A DNA stretch of 15,432 nt from the NCBI GenBank assembly GCA_039714435.1, contig JBDLJJ010000056.1, positions 1-15,432 on the forward strand. The letters run 5' to 3'. A program made the position numbers and the translations under genes. How positions within the stretch are numbered: the stretch's first letter is position 1; each line of letters starts with the position of its first letter. This DNA is from JAZDDE01 sp039714435. Its GTDB lineage: Bacteria; Gemmatimonadota; Gemmatimonadetes; Palauibacterales; Palauibacteraceae. This document shows, one piece after another, positions 8,171 to 14,707 of the stretch. The notes beneath the pieces are model-generated. The model ran no database searches and was not told the DNA's origin. It worked only from the letters and a program-made list of their open reading frames with translations.

Positions 8171-8415
8171 TATTCAAACTCCATCGAAATGTGTTCACGG
8201 ATCGTGCGTCTAATGGAGAATCCCGACCTTCGCGTGTGAACGCCCAGCCGTTCGGCTGGCAAAATACGTCGTGACGCAACAAATACCCCGCAACGACCCG
8301 AAAGTTTATGCCAGTTTTTGTCTAATCGCCTCGCACTGGGTAGATTCGGAGCACAGCCAACGCCCATCCGCCTTGGCTCACTTACTGTCGATGCACTTTT
8401 TAACGGAGGCTGTTC
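8171..8415. other. Divergent intergenic region
   Basis: This 245-base gap separates the minus-strand M1 peptidase from the + strand small secreted protein, so it must hold promoters for both directions. It is less GC-rich than the coding sequence around 8270-8330. I see a small hairpin (CCAGCC, 4-base loop, GGCTGG at 8244-8259) and a candidate + strand promoter at 8318-8346. No open frame in it resembles a gene. Confidence 0.6.
8318..8346 (+). promoter_or_regulatory. Candidate sigma-70-like promoter for the small secreted protein
   Basis: TTGTCT (8318-8323) and TAGATT (8341-8346) are separated by exactly 17 bases; each matches the -35 or -10 consensus at 4 of 6 positions. Transcription would start near 8352, about 65 bases before the ATG at 8416. 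The spacing is ideal, but the hexamers are only moderate and the promoter rules of this organism are unknown. Confidence 0.35.
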
Positions 8416-8940
8416 ATGCGTCGGATCACTGCACTAGTACTCGCTGGTTTTCTTATTCCCACAAGCGCCTTCGCCCAGGACGAGATAGAGAGCGCCATGA
8501 GCGCAGGGCCCGAGTCGATTTCGGCCGCGGCGACAGTCATGAACTGGAACATGGAAACGCTGCGAGAGGGGACGAACGGGTGGACATGCCTTCCCGATCG
8601 TCCAGACACTCCTGGTAACGACCCGTGGTGCATCACCGGCGCCTGGATGAATTTCCTGGGAGCCTACGTCAATCAGGAAGAGCCCACCTACACGGAGATC
8701 GGTTTCGCCTACATGCTGATGGGCGATACGCCGGTGAGCAACGCGGATCCGTACGCCACTGAGGAAACTGGAGCCGAGGATTGGGTGACCGACCTCGGGC
8801 CGCACGTGATGATGCTTGTTCCCGATGCCGCATTGCTCGAAAGTATCTCCACGGATCATCTCAACGGCGGCCCCTGGATCATGTGGCCGGGAACGCCGTA
8901 TGCGCACATCATGATTCCGCTCGAGAGCCGCGGCGGCTGA
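8416..8940 (+). CDS. Small secreted protein of unknown function
   Basis: A 174-residue protein with a textbook signal peptide (MRRITALVLAGFLIP, cut near SAFAQ at 18-21). The ATG at 8416 has ACGGAGG 6 bases upstream, so the start is secure. The mature part carries dense, conserved-looking short motifs: NGWTCLPDRPDTPGNDPWC (C58 and C72, a possible disulfide), FAYMLMGD, SNADPYA, GPHVMMLVP and GGPWIMWPGTPYAHIMIP. From memory, similar short secreted proteins with NGWTC...GNDP...C and GTPYAHIM blocks occur in proteobacterial and other genomes as uncharacterised proteins, so I treat it as a real family without an assigned role. There is no catalytic motif I can name. A strong hairpin follows the stop at 8979-9006, and it appears to be transcribed alone. 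Confidence 0.85.
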   Translation: MRRITALVLAGFLIPTSAFAQDEIESAMSAGPESISAAATVMNWNMETLREGTNGWTCLPDRPDTPGNDPWCITGAWMNFLGAYVNQEEPTYTEIGFAYMLMGDTPVSNADPYATEETGAEDWVTDLGPHVMMLVPDAALLESISTDHLNGGPWIMWPGTPYAHIMIPLESRGG

Positions 8941-8970
8941 TTGATCCTGAGGTATTGATTCTGAGGTATT
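8941..8970 (+). repeat. Two-copy 14-base tandem repeat after the stop codon
   Basis: TTGATCCTGAGGTA (8941-8954) and TTGATTCTGAGGTA (8955-8968) differ at one base and are followed by TT, giving 16-base units that overlap by two. They begin directly after the TGA at 8938-8940 and precede the terminator-like hairpin. They may be a local duplication with no function. Confidence 0.6.
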
Positions 8971-8978
8971 AGGCTGAA

Positions 8979-9006
8979 CGAAGGGCCCGGTATTCCGGGC
9001 CCTTCG
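8979..9006 (+). terminator. Terminator-like hairpin after the small secreted protein
   Basis: A perfect 12-base stem, CGAAGGGCCCGG (8979-8990) with CCGGGCCCTTCG (8995-9006), closes on a TATT loop. It lies 38 bases past the stop codon and is very stable, but no T-run follows (CCGTTAGG), so it is not a classical intrinsic terminator on either strand. It may act as a terminator with other factors or as a 3'-end stabiliser. The left arm and the four bases before it recur at 10134-10149. Confidence 0.65.
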
Positions 9007-9103
9007 CCGTTAGGCAGTCCCATCACGGCAGGAATCCTGCAAGTCACGGTAGCGGATACGTATATCCACGACTCGGACAGTTGGCCAAAGCAGTGGAGAC
9101 TAC

Positions 9104-10051
9104 ATGCTCGTTGCCGGACTCACATCCAGCGATGCGGTGCTGAACGTACACGAAAAGCCGCTCCACAAAGGCGGTAGTGTAACGCCGCAGGCGCTTCTCA
9201 TTAGCCTGCTGGCCCTTCTGGTCACGGGAGTCGCCACGTTCGTGTGGCCGGATTCACTTAGCTCCCTGTCGGGATTCGTTTGGCTTCTCGCCTTGATTCC
9301 GTGCTTTTTGCTGGCCTACCACAAGGGTTGGAGGGGTGCGGCTGTCGGATTTGCGGCCTCTATGGTGCTCATGGTCGGTCTCCAGGTCGTCGTCGTGTCG
9401 TTCCTGGGTAACGAGGTCGATTGGCAGCTTGCCGGAGGGCTCACGGTCGTCCTCATCGGGCTCAGCTTCGCCATTGGCTGGGTCGCCGAGGCGCTGCACC
9501 GCAGACGAGACGTAGCGGTGGATCTGGCCTATACGGATGAACTCACGGGCCTGGCCAATCGCCGGGCGCTTCTCTACGCCCTGGCGCACCACTTCGCGGC
9601 CGCCAAAAGAGAGACTCAGTTTCTCTGTGCAATCTTGTTCGACCTGGACGGCTTTAAAGAGTACAACAACAAGTATGGCCATTCCGTCGGAGATGAGGCT
9701 ATGCGGCTCGTAGGCCGTGTGCTGGCTGACAACACGAGAAACTCAGACCTGACCGGCCGGTACGGAGGGGACGAGTTCCTGACGCTGCTTCCCGGGACTT
9801 CCTTGCAGGCCGCCACCACGGTCTCGGAACGGGTGCTGCAGGCCATCTCGGAGGCTGTTACCTCGACAGGCGACCGCCTTACCATGTGCGCCGGCGTGGC
9901 TGACTTCGACCCGGCCATGTTCGAGATGCGGGACCTCGTCGCGGCGGCGGATCTGGCGCTGTACGAGGCCAAGTCGAAGGGAAGCAATACCATCGTGCAG
10001 TGTCCACCCCAGATCGCACCCGGAATCAGAGTTCTCGACGGCGGTGCCTAG
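9104..10051 (+). CDS. Membrane-anchored GGDEF diguanylate cyclase
   Basis: A 315-residue protein with an N-terminal membrane region of about four helices (29-48, 55-71, 77-101, 108-129) and a C-terminal GGDEF domain (about 135-298). The domain begins with TDELTGLANRR (144-154), has the metal-binding FDLDGFK (D180), the active-site GGDEF at 221-225, and ends with the ADLALYEAKSKG block. The inhibitory site is intact: R212-N-S-D215 lies five residues before GGDEF, so c-di-GMP product inhibition is expected. It should make c-di-GMP from two GTP at the inner face of the membrane. The sensor part has no recognised ligand domain beyond the helices. The ATG at 9104 has GGAG 5 bases upstream. It is flanked by hairpins on both sides and is probably a single-gene transcript. 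The target of its signal is not evident locally. Confidence 0.92.
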   Translation: MLVAGLTSSDAVLNVHEKPLHKGGSVTPQALLISLLALLVTGVATFVWPDSLSSLSGFVWLLALIPCFLLAYHKGWRGAAVGFAASMVLMVGLQVVVVSFLGNEVDWQLAGGLTVVLIGLSFAIGWVAEALHRRRDVAVDLAYTDELTGLANRRALLYALAHHFAAAKRETQFLCAILFDLDGFKEYNNKYGHSVGDEAMRLVGRVLADNTRNSDLTGRYGGDEFLTLLPGTSLQAATTVSERVLQAISEAVTSTGDRLTMCAGVADFDPAMFEMRDLVAAADLALYEAKSKGSNTIVQCPPQIAPGIRVLDGGA

Positions 10052-10136
10052 CGCCGGTGATCTAGCCGGCCTGACTGACAAAATCCCGGCTCAGACTGTC
10101 TCACTGTGGAGTAGCGAGGTGACTGTCCATGGATGA

Positions 10137-10165
10137 ACGAAGGGCCCGGAAGCCGGGCCCTTCGT
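10137..10165 (+). terminator. Terminator-like hairpin after the diguanylate cyclase
   Basis: A perfect 13-base stem, ACGAAGGGCCCGG (10137-10149) with CCGGGCCCTTCGT (10153-10165), closes on a 3-base AAG loop, followed by GTTTG, a short T-run. It lies 85 bases past the cyclase stop. Bases 10134-10149 (TGAACGAAGGGCCCGG) are identical to 8975-8990 before the same gene. It would end the cyclase transcript ahead of the receptor promoter. Confidence 0.7.
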
Positions 10166-10203
10166 GTTTGCAGCCGTCTCGCCGCGCTTGCGACAGCCTA
10201 ATT

Positions 10204-10248
10204 AGCAACCTAATCTCGGTAGTTGATACTACTTATTCTGAGGTTGCT
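10204..10248 (+). promoter_or_regulatory. Nested inverted repeat in the receptor leader
   Basis: The arms AGCAACCT (10204-10211) and AGGTTGCT (10241-10248) are perfect complements enclosing 29 bases, inside which GTAGT (10219-10223) and ACTAC (10228-10232) form a second hairpin with a TGAT loop. It lies 48 bases before the receptor start. It could be an operator, an RNA structure in the leader, or chance. No riboswitch class is recognised. Confidence 0.35.
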
Positions 10249-10296
10249 GAATCCGCGCGACCTCTTTCGGTACCCCCGATTCACGGAGGAGCCCTG

Positions 10297-13200
10297 ATGC
10301 CGAGTCATGTTCGATTGATGCGAGTAGGTCTTCGTCCATTACTGATGGCTCTGGTTGTTGTCAGTATCTCCCTGGTCAGCGCCGCCGATCTTTACGGCCA
10401 GGCCGAGGCCACAACCGGAATCATCCGCGGAATCGTGCTCGATCCAGACGGAAATGCCGTGGCAGGTACTGCGGTGATAATCGAGCAACGCGAGACTGGA
10501 TTTCGGGCCGAAGTCGCTACGACGAGCTCGGGTGCCTTTGTGCGGACGCTTCTCCCTCTGGGCACGTATGACGTAACGGCCCAGCCGCTGGCTCAGTACA
10601 GCCCGGACCGCATCGAGGGACTCGTGCTTCGTGTCGGCGAGACGGTGGATCTGGTGCTGGAACTAAAGCCGGTGGCGCTGGCCGATATCACCGTGAGCGG
10701 CGAGATCCCGCTGGTGGACCCCGAGGACGTGACGCAGGCACAGCGATTGTCTGCGGAGACTGTGGACGGACTACCCAACAACGGCCGTAACTTCCTCGAT
10801 TACACGCTGCTCACGCCGGGTGTGCAGCTATCCCAGGGACCGGACGGAAACGTACTCAACATCAGCGGCCAGCGGGGTATTTTCAACAACGTCATGGTGG
10901 ACGGGGCCGACTTCAACAATCCGTTCTTTGGCGAGCAGCGCGGGGGTCAGCGGCCGGCATTCACGTTCAACCAGGATGCGGTCCAGGAACTGGTAGTCGT
11001 TGCACAGGGCGCGCCGGCAGAGTTCGGCAGGTCGGCCGGCGGCTTCGTTACGGTAATTACGAAATCTGGCACGAACGAGTTCAAGGGCTCGGCGCACTAC
11101 TTCGGCCAGTTTGACGGCCTGGTGTCGGAGTTCTCGTCCGCCAGGGGCGGCGGCAAGCCGGAACTCACGCGGCACCAGTTCGGGCTCACCCTGGGCGGAC
11201 CGATCGTGAAAGACAAGGCGTTCTTCTTCCTCTCCTACGATCAGCAGGAGGGCGACGAGACGAAGCAGTTCACGCGCAATGTGATCAGCGACAGCGAACT
11301 GGCGAAGCTGGACGGTTTCCTGCAGTCCCAGTGGCCCAGCCTGTTCACCGACGAATTCGGCCCGATCGCCCGCACGGACGACAACAGGGCGCTGATCGCC
11401 AAGCTGGACTTCAACCTAAGCGCCAATCACCGCGCCTCCCTCAAGTACAATTACACGTGGTCCGAACAGATCAACGGCACGTTCGATGTGGACGCCTGGG
11501 GCGCGAGTTCCAACGGCGTAGAGAAGGACTTCTCGCACGCGGTGAACGGCGCGCTCAACTCACAGGTCTCCAACACAGTGTCGAACGAGTTCCGCTTCCA
11601 GTATGCCAGGGAAGACCGCCCGAGGTCTTACGAGGGTCCGGAGTTCCCGGGCGGCGACACGCCTGCGCAGCCGGCGTTTGGCGGCATAAAGCCCTTCCCG
11701 GATACGGGTATGGATTTCGCGGACGGTTTCCGCATCGGCCTGCCCTTCTTCCTGCCCATCGATCCGGGTTTTGACACCCGGATTCAGCTGGTCGATAACA
11801 TCTCGAAGCTGACCGGGGATCACCTGTTGAAGTTCGGCGTTGAGTACAACCGGACGAAGGTCGAGCAGCAGTTCGTCGGATTTGCCAACACGCGGTACAT
11901 TTTCGATTCGGTAGACAGCTTCATTGACTTCGTCGAGAACGGCAACAGCGATGGAGTAGTCCTGTTTCTCCAGTCTGCCACGGTACCCCCGGTTTCTCAG
12001 TCTGAACTGGGCCTGCAGGATTTCAGTGTCGACGAGGTGGCTGTCTTCCTCCAGGATACCTGGAATCCAAGCCCGAACCTGACGCTCAATCTTGGTGTGC
12101 GCTGGGAGGGTACGTGGCACCCGGACGTCTTCATCGATCCGGAAGATACGTTCTTCGCCCCGTTCCTCGGCGACCCTGCGTTCCCGTCCGACGGCACGAT
12201 TCCGGATGACCTGAACAATTGGCAGCCGCGCTTCGGGCTGGCCTATGATGTAAACGGTGACGGAAGCACCGTCTTCAGGCTGAACGCCGGGTCGTACTTC
12301 TCGAGGATTCCGATGCTCGTGTTCGCTCAGCACCGAACCACTAACGGTGCGTTCCAGCAGATCCTTGCCGCGAGCGGAGCGAACTTCGACAACTTCGGCA
12401 CCATCCCGGCGTACGGCGATCTCCTGCTTCCGACGGGCGATCCGTTCTTACCCGATGTTCAGGTGGCCTCCAGCGATCTTCAGTTGCCACGCACCTGGTC
12501 GTTCAGCGCCGGATTCGAGAAGAGGGTCAGCGATAACGTCGCGATAGAGATCTCGGGTCAGCACGCGCGTACCGACAACCTGTTCCGATTCCGCGATGTC
12601 AATCACCACGTGATAGCCGGAACTCCGCCGCCGTTCGGAATAGGAACCCACCCGGGCGGCGGTGGGATCGGCGCTCTGACGGTCACTGAGAGCACGGCCC
12701 GGTCGCGCTACAACGCGGCCACAATCGGCCTCAAGGGACAGAACGTTGGCGACGTGATGACCTTCGAGGCAAACTACACGGTTTCGTCCGACAAATCGGA
12801 TGACGACAACGAGCGTGACCCGTTCACAATCCGCATCGCGGACAACAACAATCTGGACGCCGAGTACGGCTTTTCGCTTCGCGACCGTCGCCACTCGGTG
12901 AACGGGTACGCGCTGTTCCATCTGCCCAGCGGCGTAAACTTCAACAACATCATTCGTTACGCGTCGGCCTCTCCGGCATCGGAGAGTTGTGGACCGACGG
13001 CTTCCAATCCATTCGCACCGCCAGCGGGCGAGCGCGCGATAGACTCCGCACACGACCGGGTCTGCGCCGACGGAACCGTCCTTGAGCGCAACACGCTGCG
13101 CCGGGACAACGAAATCTTCAGTTGGGACATTCGGGTCTCCAAGGTATTTGATCTCGGCCAGGGTTCTACTTTCGAGCCCATCTTCGAGGTGTTCAATCTA

Positions 13201-13323
13201 ACCAATACCGATAACTTCCTCGACGCGTCCTTCGGCGGACTGCTGTTCAACTTCGACGGCACGATCCGCAGCGGTCTGGGTGACACTAGGCGGGCGCAGG
13301 TAGGGGCACGCATTCGGTTCTAG
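10297..13323 (+). CDS. TonB-dependent outer-membrane receptor with carboxypeptidase-regulatory-like domain
   Basis: 1008 residues from the ATG at 10297. A signal peptide (about 1-35, hydrophobic core PLLMALVVVSISLVSAA) is followed by a carboxypeptidase-regulatory-like beta-sandwich (about 40-125: GIIRGIVLDPDGNAVAG...GTYDVTA), a plug domain (about 130-260: ADITVSGEIPLVD, then SGQRGIFNNVMVDGADFNNP and GRSAGGFVTVITKSGTNEFKG), and a long beta-barrel ending GARIRF with the terminal Phe. This is the Oar-like layout common in Acidobacteriota, Gemmatimonadota and Myxococcota. Such proteins take up ligands, or move proteins outward, with TonB/ExbBD energy; the ligand is unknown. I chose 10297 because CGGAGGA lies 6 bases upstream and the signal peptide begins there. 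The frame is open back to an ATG at 10129, also with a GAGGTG ahead, but those 56 codons run through a strong hairpin and would bury the signal peptide. A classical terminator follows. Confidence 0.9.
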   Translation: MPSHVRLMRVGLRPLLMALVVVSISLVSAADLYGQAEATTGIIRGIVLDPDGNAVAGTAVIIEQRETGFRAEVATTSSGAFVRTLLPLGTYDVTAQPLAQYSPDRIEGLVLRVGETVDLVLELKPVALADITVSGEIPLVDPEDVTQAQRLSAETVDGLPNNGRNFLDYTLLTPGVQLSQGPDGNVLNISGQRGIFNNVMVDGADFNNPFFGEQRGGQRPAFTFNQDAVQELVVVAQGAPAEFGRSAGGFVTVITKSGTNEFKGSAHYFGQFDGLVSEFSSARGGGKPELTRHQFGLTLGGPIVKDKAFFFLSYDQQEGDETKQFTRNVISDSELAKLDGFLQSQWPSLFTDEFGPIARTDDNRALIAKLDFNLSANHRASLKYNYTWSEQINGTFDVDAWGASSNGVEKDFSHAVNGALNSQVSNTVSNEFRFQYAREDRPRSYEGPEFPGGDTPAQPAFGGIKPFPDTGMDFADGFRIGLPFFLPIDPGFDTRIQLVDNISKLTGDHLLKFGVEYNRTKVEQQFVGFANTRYIFDSVDSFIDFVENGNSDGVVLFLQSATVPPVSQSELGLQDFSVDEVAVFLQDTWNPSPNLTLNLGVRWEGTWHPDVFIDPEDTFFAPFLGDPAFPSDGTIPDDLNNWQPRFGLAYDVNGDGSTVFRLNAGSYFSRIPMLVFAQHRTTNGAFQQILAASGANFDNFGTIPAYGDLLLPTGDPFLPDVQVASSDLQLPRTWSFSAGFEKRVSDNVAIEISGQHARTDNLFRFRDVNHHVIAGTPPPFGIGTHPGGGGIGALTVTESTARSRYNAATIGLKGQNVGDVMTFEANYTVSSDKSDDDNERDPFTIRIADNNNLDAEYGFSLRDRRHSVNGYALFHLPSGVNFNNIIRYASASPASESCGPTASNPFAPPAGERAIDSAHDRVCADGTVLERNTLRRDNEIFSWDIRVSKVFDLGQGSTFEPIFEVFNLTNTDNFLDASFGGLLFNFDGTIRSGLGDTRRAQVGARIRF

Positions 13324-13347
13324 TCGCCGGTAGTTGTTAAGATGAGC

Positions 13348-13382
13348 GAAAGGCCCGCGATTCGTCGCGGGCCTTTCTTTTT
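13348..13382 (+). terminator. Intrinsic terminator after the TonB-dependent receptor
   Basis: A 13-base GC-rich stem, GAAAGGCCCGCGA (13348-13360) with TCGCGGGCCTTTC (13365-13377), is capped by a TTCG tetraloop and followed directly by TTTTT (13378-13382). It lies 24 bases past the receptor stop, which is textbook rho-independent geometry. Its lead-in TGAGCGAAAGGCCCG resembles the arms of the hairpins at 8979 and 10137. Confidence 0.9.
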
Positions 13383-13436
13383 GGACTCGGTTCTCTAGGC
13401 GCCGCACCAACCGGTCACACTAAGCCGGCCAGCCGG

Positions 13437-13463
13437 ATCAGGTGTTTCATCAGGTGTCACACC
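13437..13463 (+). repeat. Short direct repeat and small hairpin upstream of the cupin gene
   Basis: ATCAGGTGT occurs at 13437-13445 and again at 13449-13457, a 12-base period of about one helical turn. The second copy runs into GGTGT-C-ACACC (13453-13463), which can form a small hairpin. It sits just upstream of the ribosome-binding site of the cupin gene and could be a regulator site, but nothing else supports that. Confidence 0.3.
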
Positions 13464-13480
13464 AGCAGAATGGAGCTTAC

Positions 13481-13954
13481 ATGACCAGGATTCTCTTGCC
13501 GAGCGCCACCCCGGTGCTTCTACTCGCGACCGCCGGAGTAACTTACGCGCTGCGGCCAGTAGTCACTGCAGAGCAGATTTCGGAGGTTGACCATGTGGAA
13601 ACGACGGCACCCATGAACGCCGACACTCTTCCGGAGTGGGCGGCCTTCGGACTGCAGGAGCTGAGTTCCGAACGGGCCGACAGCGGACGCCCGTATCTGC
13701 CGTTTCTGGACGTAAAGTCGATGAGTATGGGCCTATACGAACTGGGGGCAGGCGCTACCGACGGCCAGCAGCCGCACGCACGCGACGAAGTCTACGTCGT
13801 CATGTCGGGACGGGCCGTATTATCGGTCGCGGGTGAGGACACGCCTGTAGGTCCGGGCAGCGTCGTGTTCGTAGCCGCCCTGGTGGACCACCGATTCCAC
13901 TCCATAGACGAGCCGCTGTCGGTGCTCGTGCTGTTCGCGGGCGACACTGACTAG
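13481..13954 (+). CDS. Cupin-fold protein with N-terminal signal or anchor segment
   Basis: 157 residues from the ATG at 13481, which has GGAG (13472-13475) 5 bases upstream; an in-frame ATG at 13442 adds 13 unlikely residues. An N-terminal hydrophobic segment (about 3-23) suggests export or a membrane anchor. The C-terminal half is a single small cupin: PHARDEVYVVMSGRAVLSV (about 98-116), then VGPGSVVFVAALVDHRFHSI (about 123-142). Metal ligands would be H99, E103 and H137 or H140. The first His of the usual HxH is replaced (QQPHARDE), so the site may bind metal weakly or differently. Cupins range from dioxygenases and isomerases to binding proteins; the substrate cannot be inferred. It is separated from the receptor by a terminator and converges on the small barrel gene. 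Confidence 0.8.
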   Translation: MTRILLPSATPVLLLATAGVTYALRPVVTAEQISEVDHVETTAPMNADTLPEWAAFGLQELSSERADSGRPYLPFLDVKSMSMGLYELGAGATDGQQPHARDEVYVVMSGRAVLSVAGEDTPVGPGSVVFVAALVDHRFHSIDEPLSVLVLFAGDTD

Positions 13955-14005
13955 CGCTTGCTGACTGGCGCCAACTAGCTAGCGTGTCAGCCCGGGAGGG
14001 CCGCC

Positions 14006-14707
14006 TCAGTTAAGCCGAACGGCAAAACCGGCCGAGAGCACGATGTCATGCTGCCGTTTTGAATCGTCCAGAACCGGGTCGTCGAAGCTGGATATGAAGT
14101 CCCGCACCCCGAGGCTGAACAACACTCTGTCGTTGAGAGTGACGTCCGCTCCCCCCGATAGGATTCCGGCTACGCTAGTCCCGTCCTCGAAGGACAGGCC
14201 CGGGTCGGCCGGGAAGGTCACTCGCCTGGCTCCGGCTCCAACACCGAAATATGGCCGCACGATGGAGGCCGCCCCCGACAGGTTTGGCCTATACATGAGG
14301 CTTCCGCCGAAAAACAGTACGTCCGCGTTGCCGAACGAGACGCGAATCGGAAAGCCCATCGAGAGATCCTGCGACGTGACATCGGGGCTGGAGTAGGCAA
14401 ACAAGCCCGTGACTCCCAGTCCGCTCGGCAGCCAGTAGGTCACGTCCGCGCCGAAGGCGACCGCGGTGGACATTTCCACCTGCAGCGTATCGCCCTGGTC
14501 AGCCAGCGAACTGAGCGGCGAATAGAGTCCGACGAACGGCTTGATCTCTACGCCGCCGGCAGAATCCTGCCCCCAGGCTGGATTCGCGCCAGCAGCCGCA
14601 AAGCCGCCGATGACCAGCGCGGCTATCAGGCCGGTCCTGCGACTGGCCCTGCGGCTGTTCATGCGGCCGGACCGTCGGCCCTCATTCCCGAAAACGCGTC
14701 CCCTCAT
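14006..14707 (-). CDS. Small outer-membrane beta-barrel protein
   Basis: 233 residues from the ATG at 14707. A basic N-terminal lead (several Arg) precedes a hydrophobic stretch (about 26-40), with likely cleavage near NPAWGQ (about 42-47). The mature part has repeated Gly- and aromatic-rich amphipathic strands (KPFVGLYSPL, ADVTYWLPSGLGVTGLFAYS, GGSLMYRPNL, PYFGVGAGARRVTF, LFSLGVRDFI) typical of an 8- to 10-strand OmpW- or OmpA-like barrel. It ends in VRLN rather than an aromatic residue, which is slightly atypical. The start at 14707 overlaps the stop of the upstream propeller gene as ATGA, with GGAAGTGGGA just ahead. An ATG at 14662 would give a shorter signal peptide but has no ribosome-binding site. 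Coupling suggests the two products work together; the role is unknown. Confidence 0.75.
   Translation of the reverse strand: MRGRVFGNEGRRSGRMNSRRASRRTGLIAALVIGGFAAAGANPAWGQDSAGGVEIKPFVGLYSPLSSLADQGDTLQVEMSTAVAFGADVTYWLPSGLGVTGLFAYSSPDVTSQDLSMGFPIRVSFGNADVLFFGGSLMYRPNLSGAASIVRPYFGVGAGARRVTFPADPGLSFEDGTSVAGILSGGADVTLNDRVLFSLGVRDFISSFDDPVLDDSKRQHDIVLSAGFAVRLN

Larger units (their letters stand above)
10052..10296 (+). other. Intergenic region and leader of the TonB-dependent receptor gene
   Basis: This 245-base gap holds, in order, a weak 5-base stem (10053-10070), a strong terminator-like hairpin (10137-10165), an AT-richer stretch with a nested inverted repeat (10204-10248), and the ribosome-binding site CGGAGGA at 10284-10290. 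The receptor promoter should lie between the hairpin and the ribosome-binding site, but I could not pick a convincing pair of hexamers. The receptor reading frame stays open back to an ATG at 10129, but I regard that stretch as non-coding leader. Confidence 0.55.

Noticed and set aside
10053..10070. GCCGG...CCGGC stem right after the diguanylate cyclase stop
   Set aside because: Only 5 paired bases with an 8-base loop and no T-run; the much stronger hairpin at 10137-10165 explains termination better.
11560..12333. Open frame of 257 codons antisense to the TonB receptor
   Set aside because: The receptor coding frame is unambiguous; this antisense frame has no domain, signal peptide or start context of its own.
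13960..13991. Inverted repeat GCTGAC...GTCAGC with internal TGGCGCCA and CTAGCTAG palindromes between convergent genes
   Set aside because: The arms are only 6 bases with a 20-base loop and no T-run; too weak to call a bidirectional terminator.
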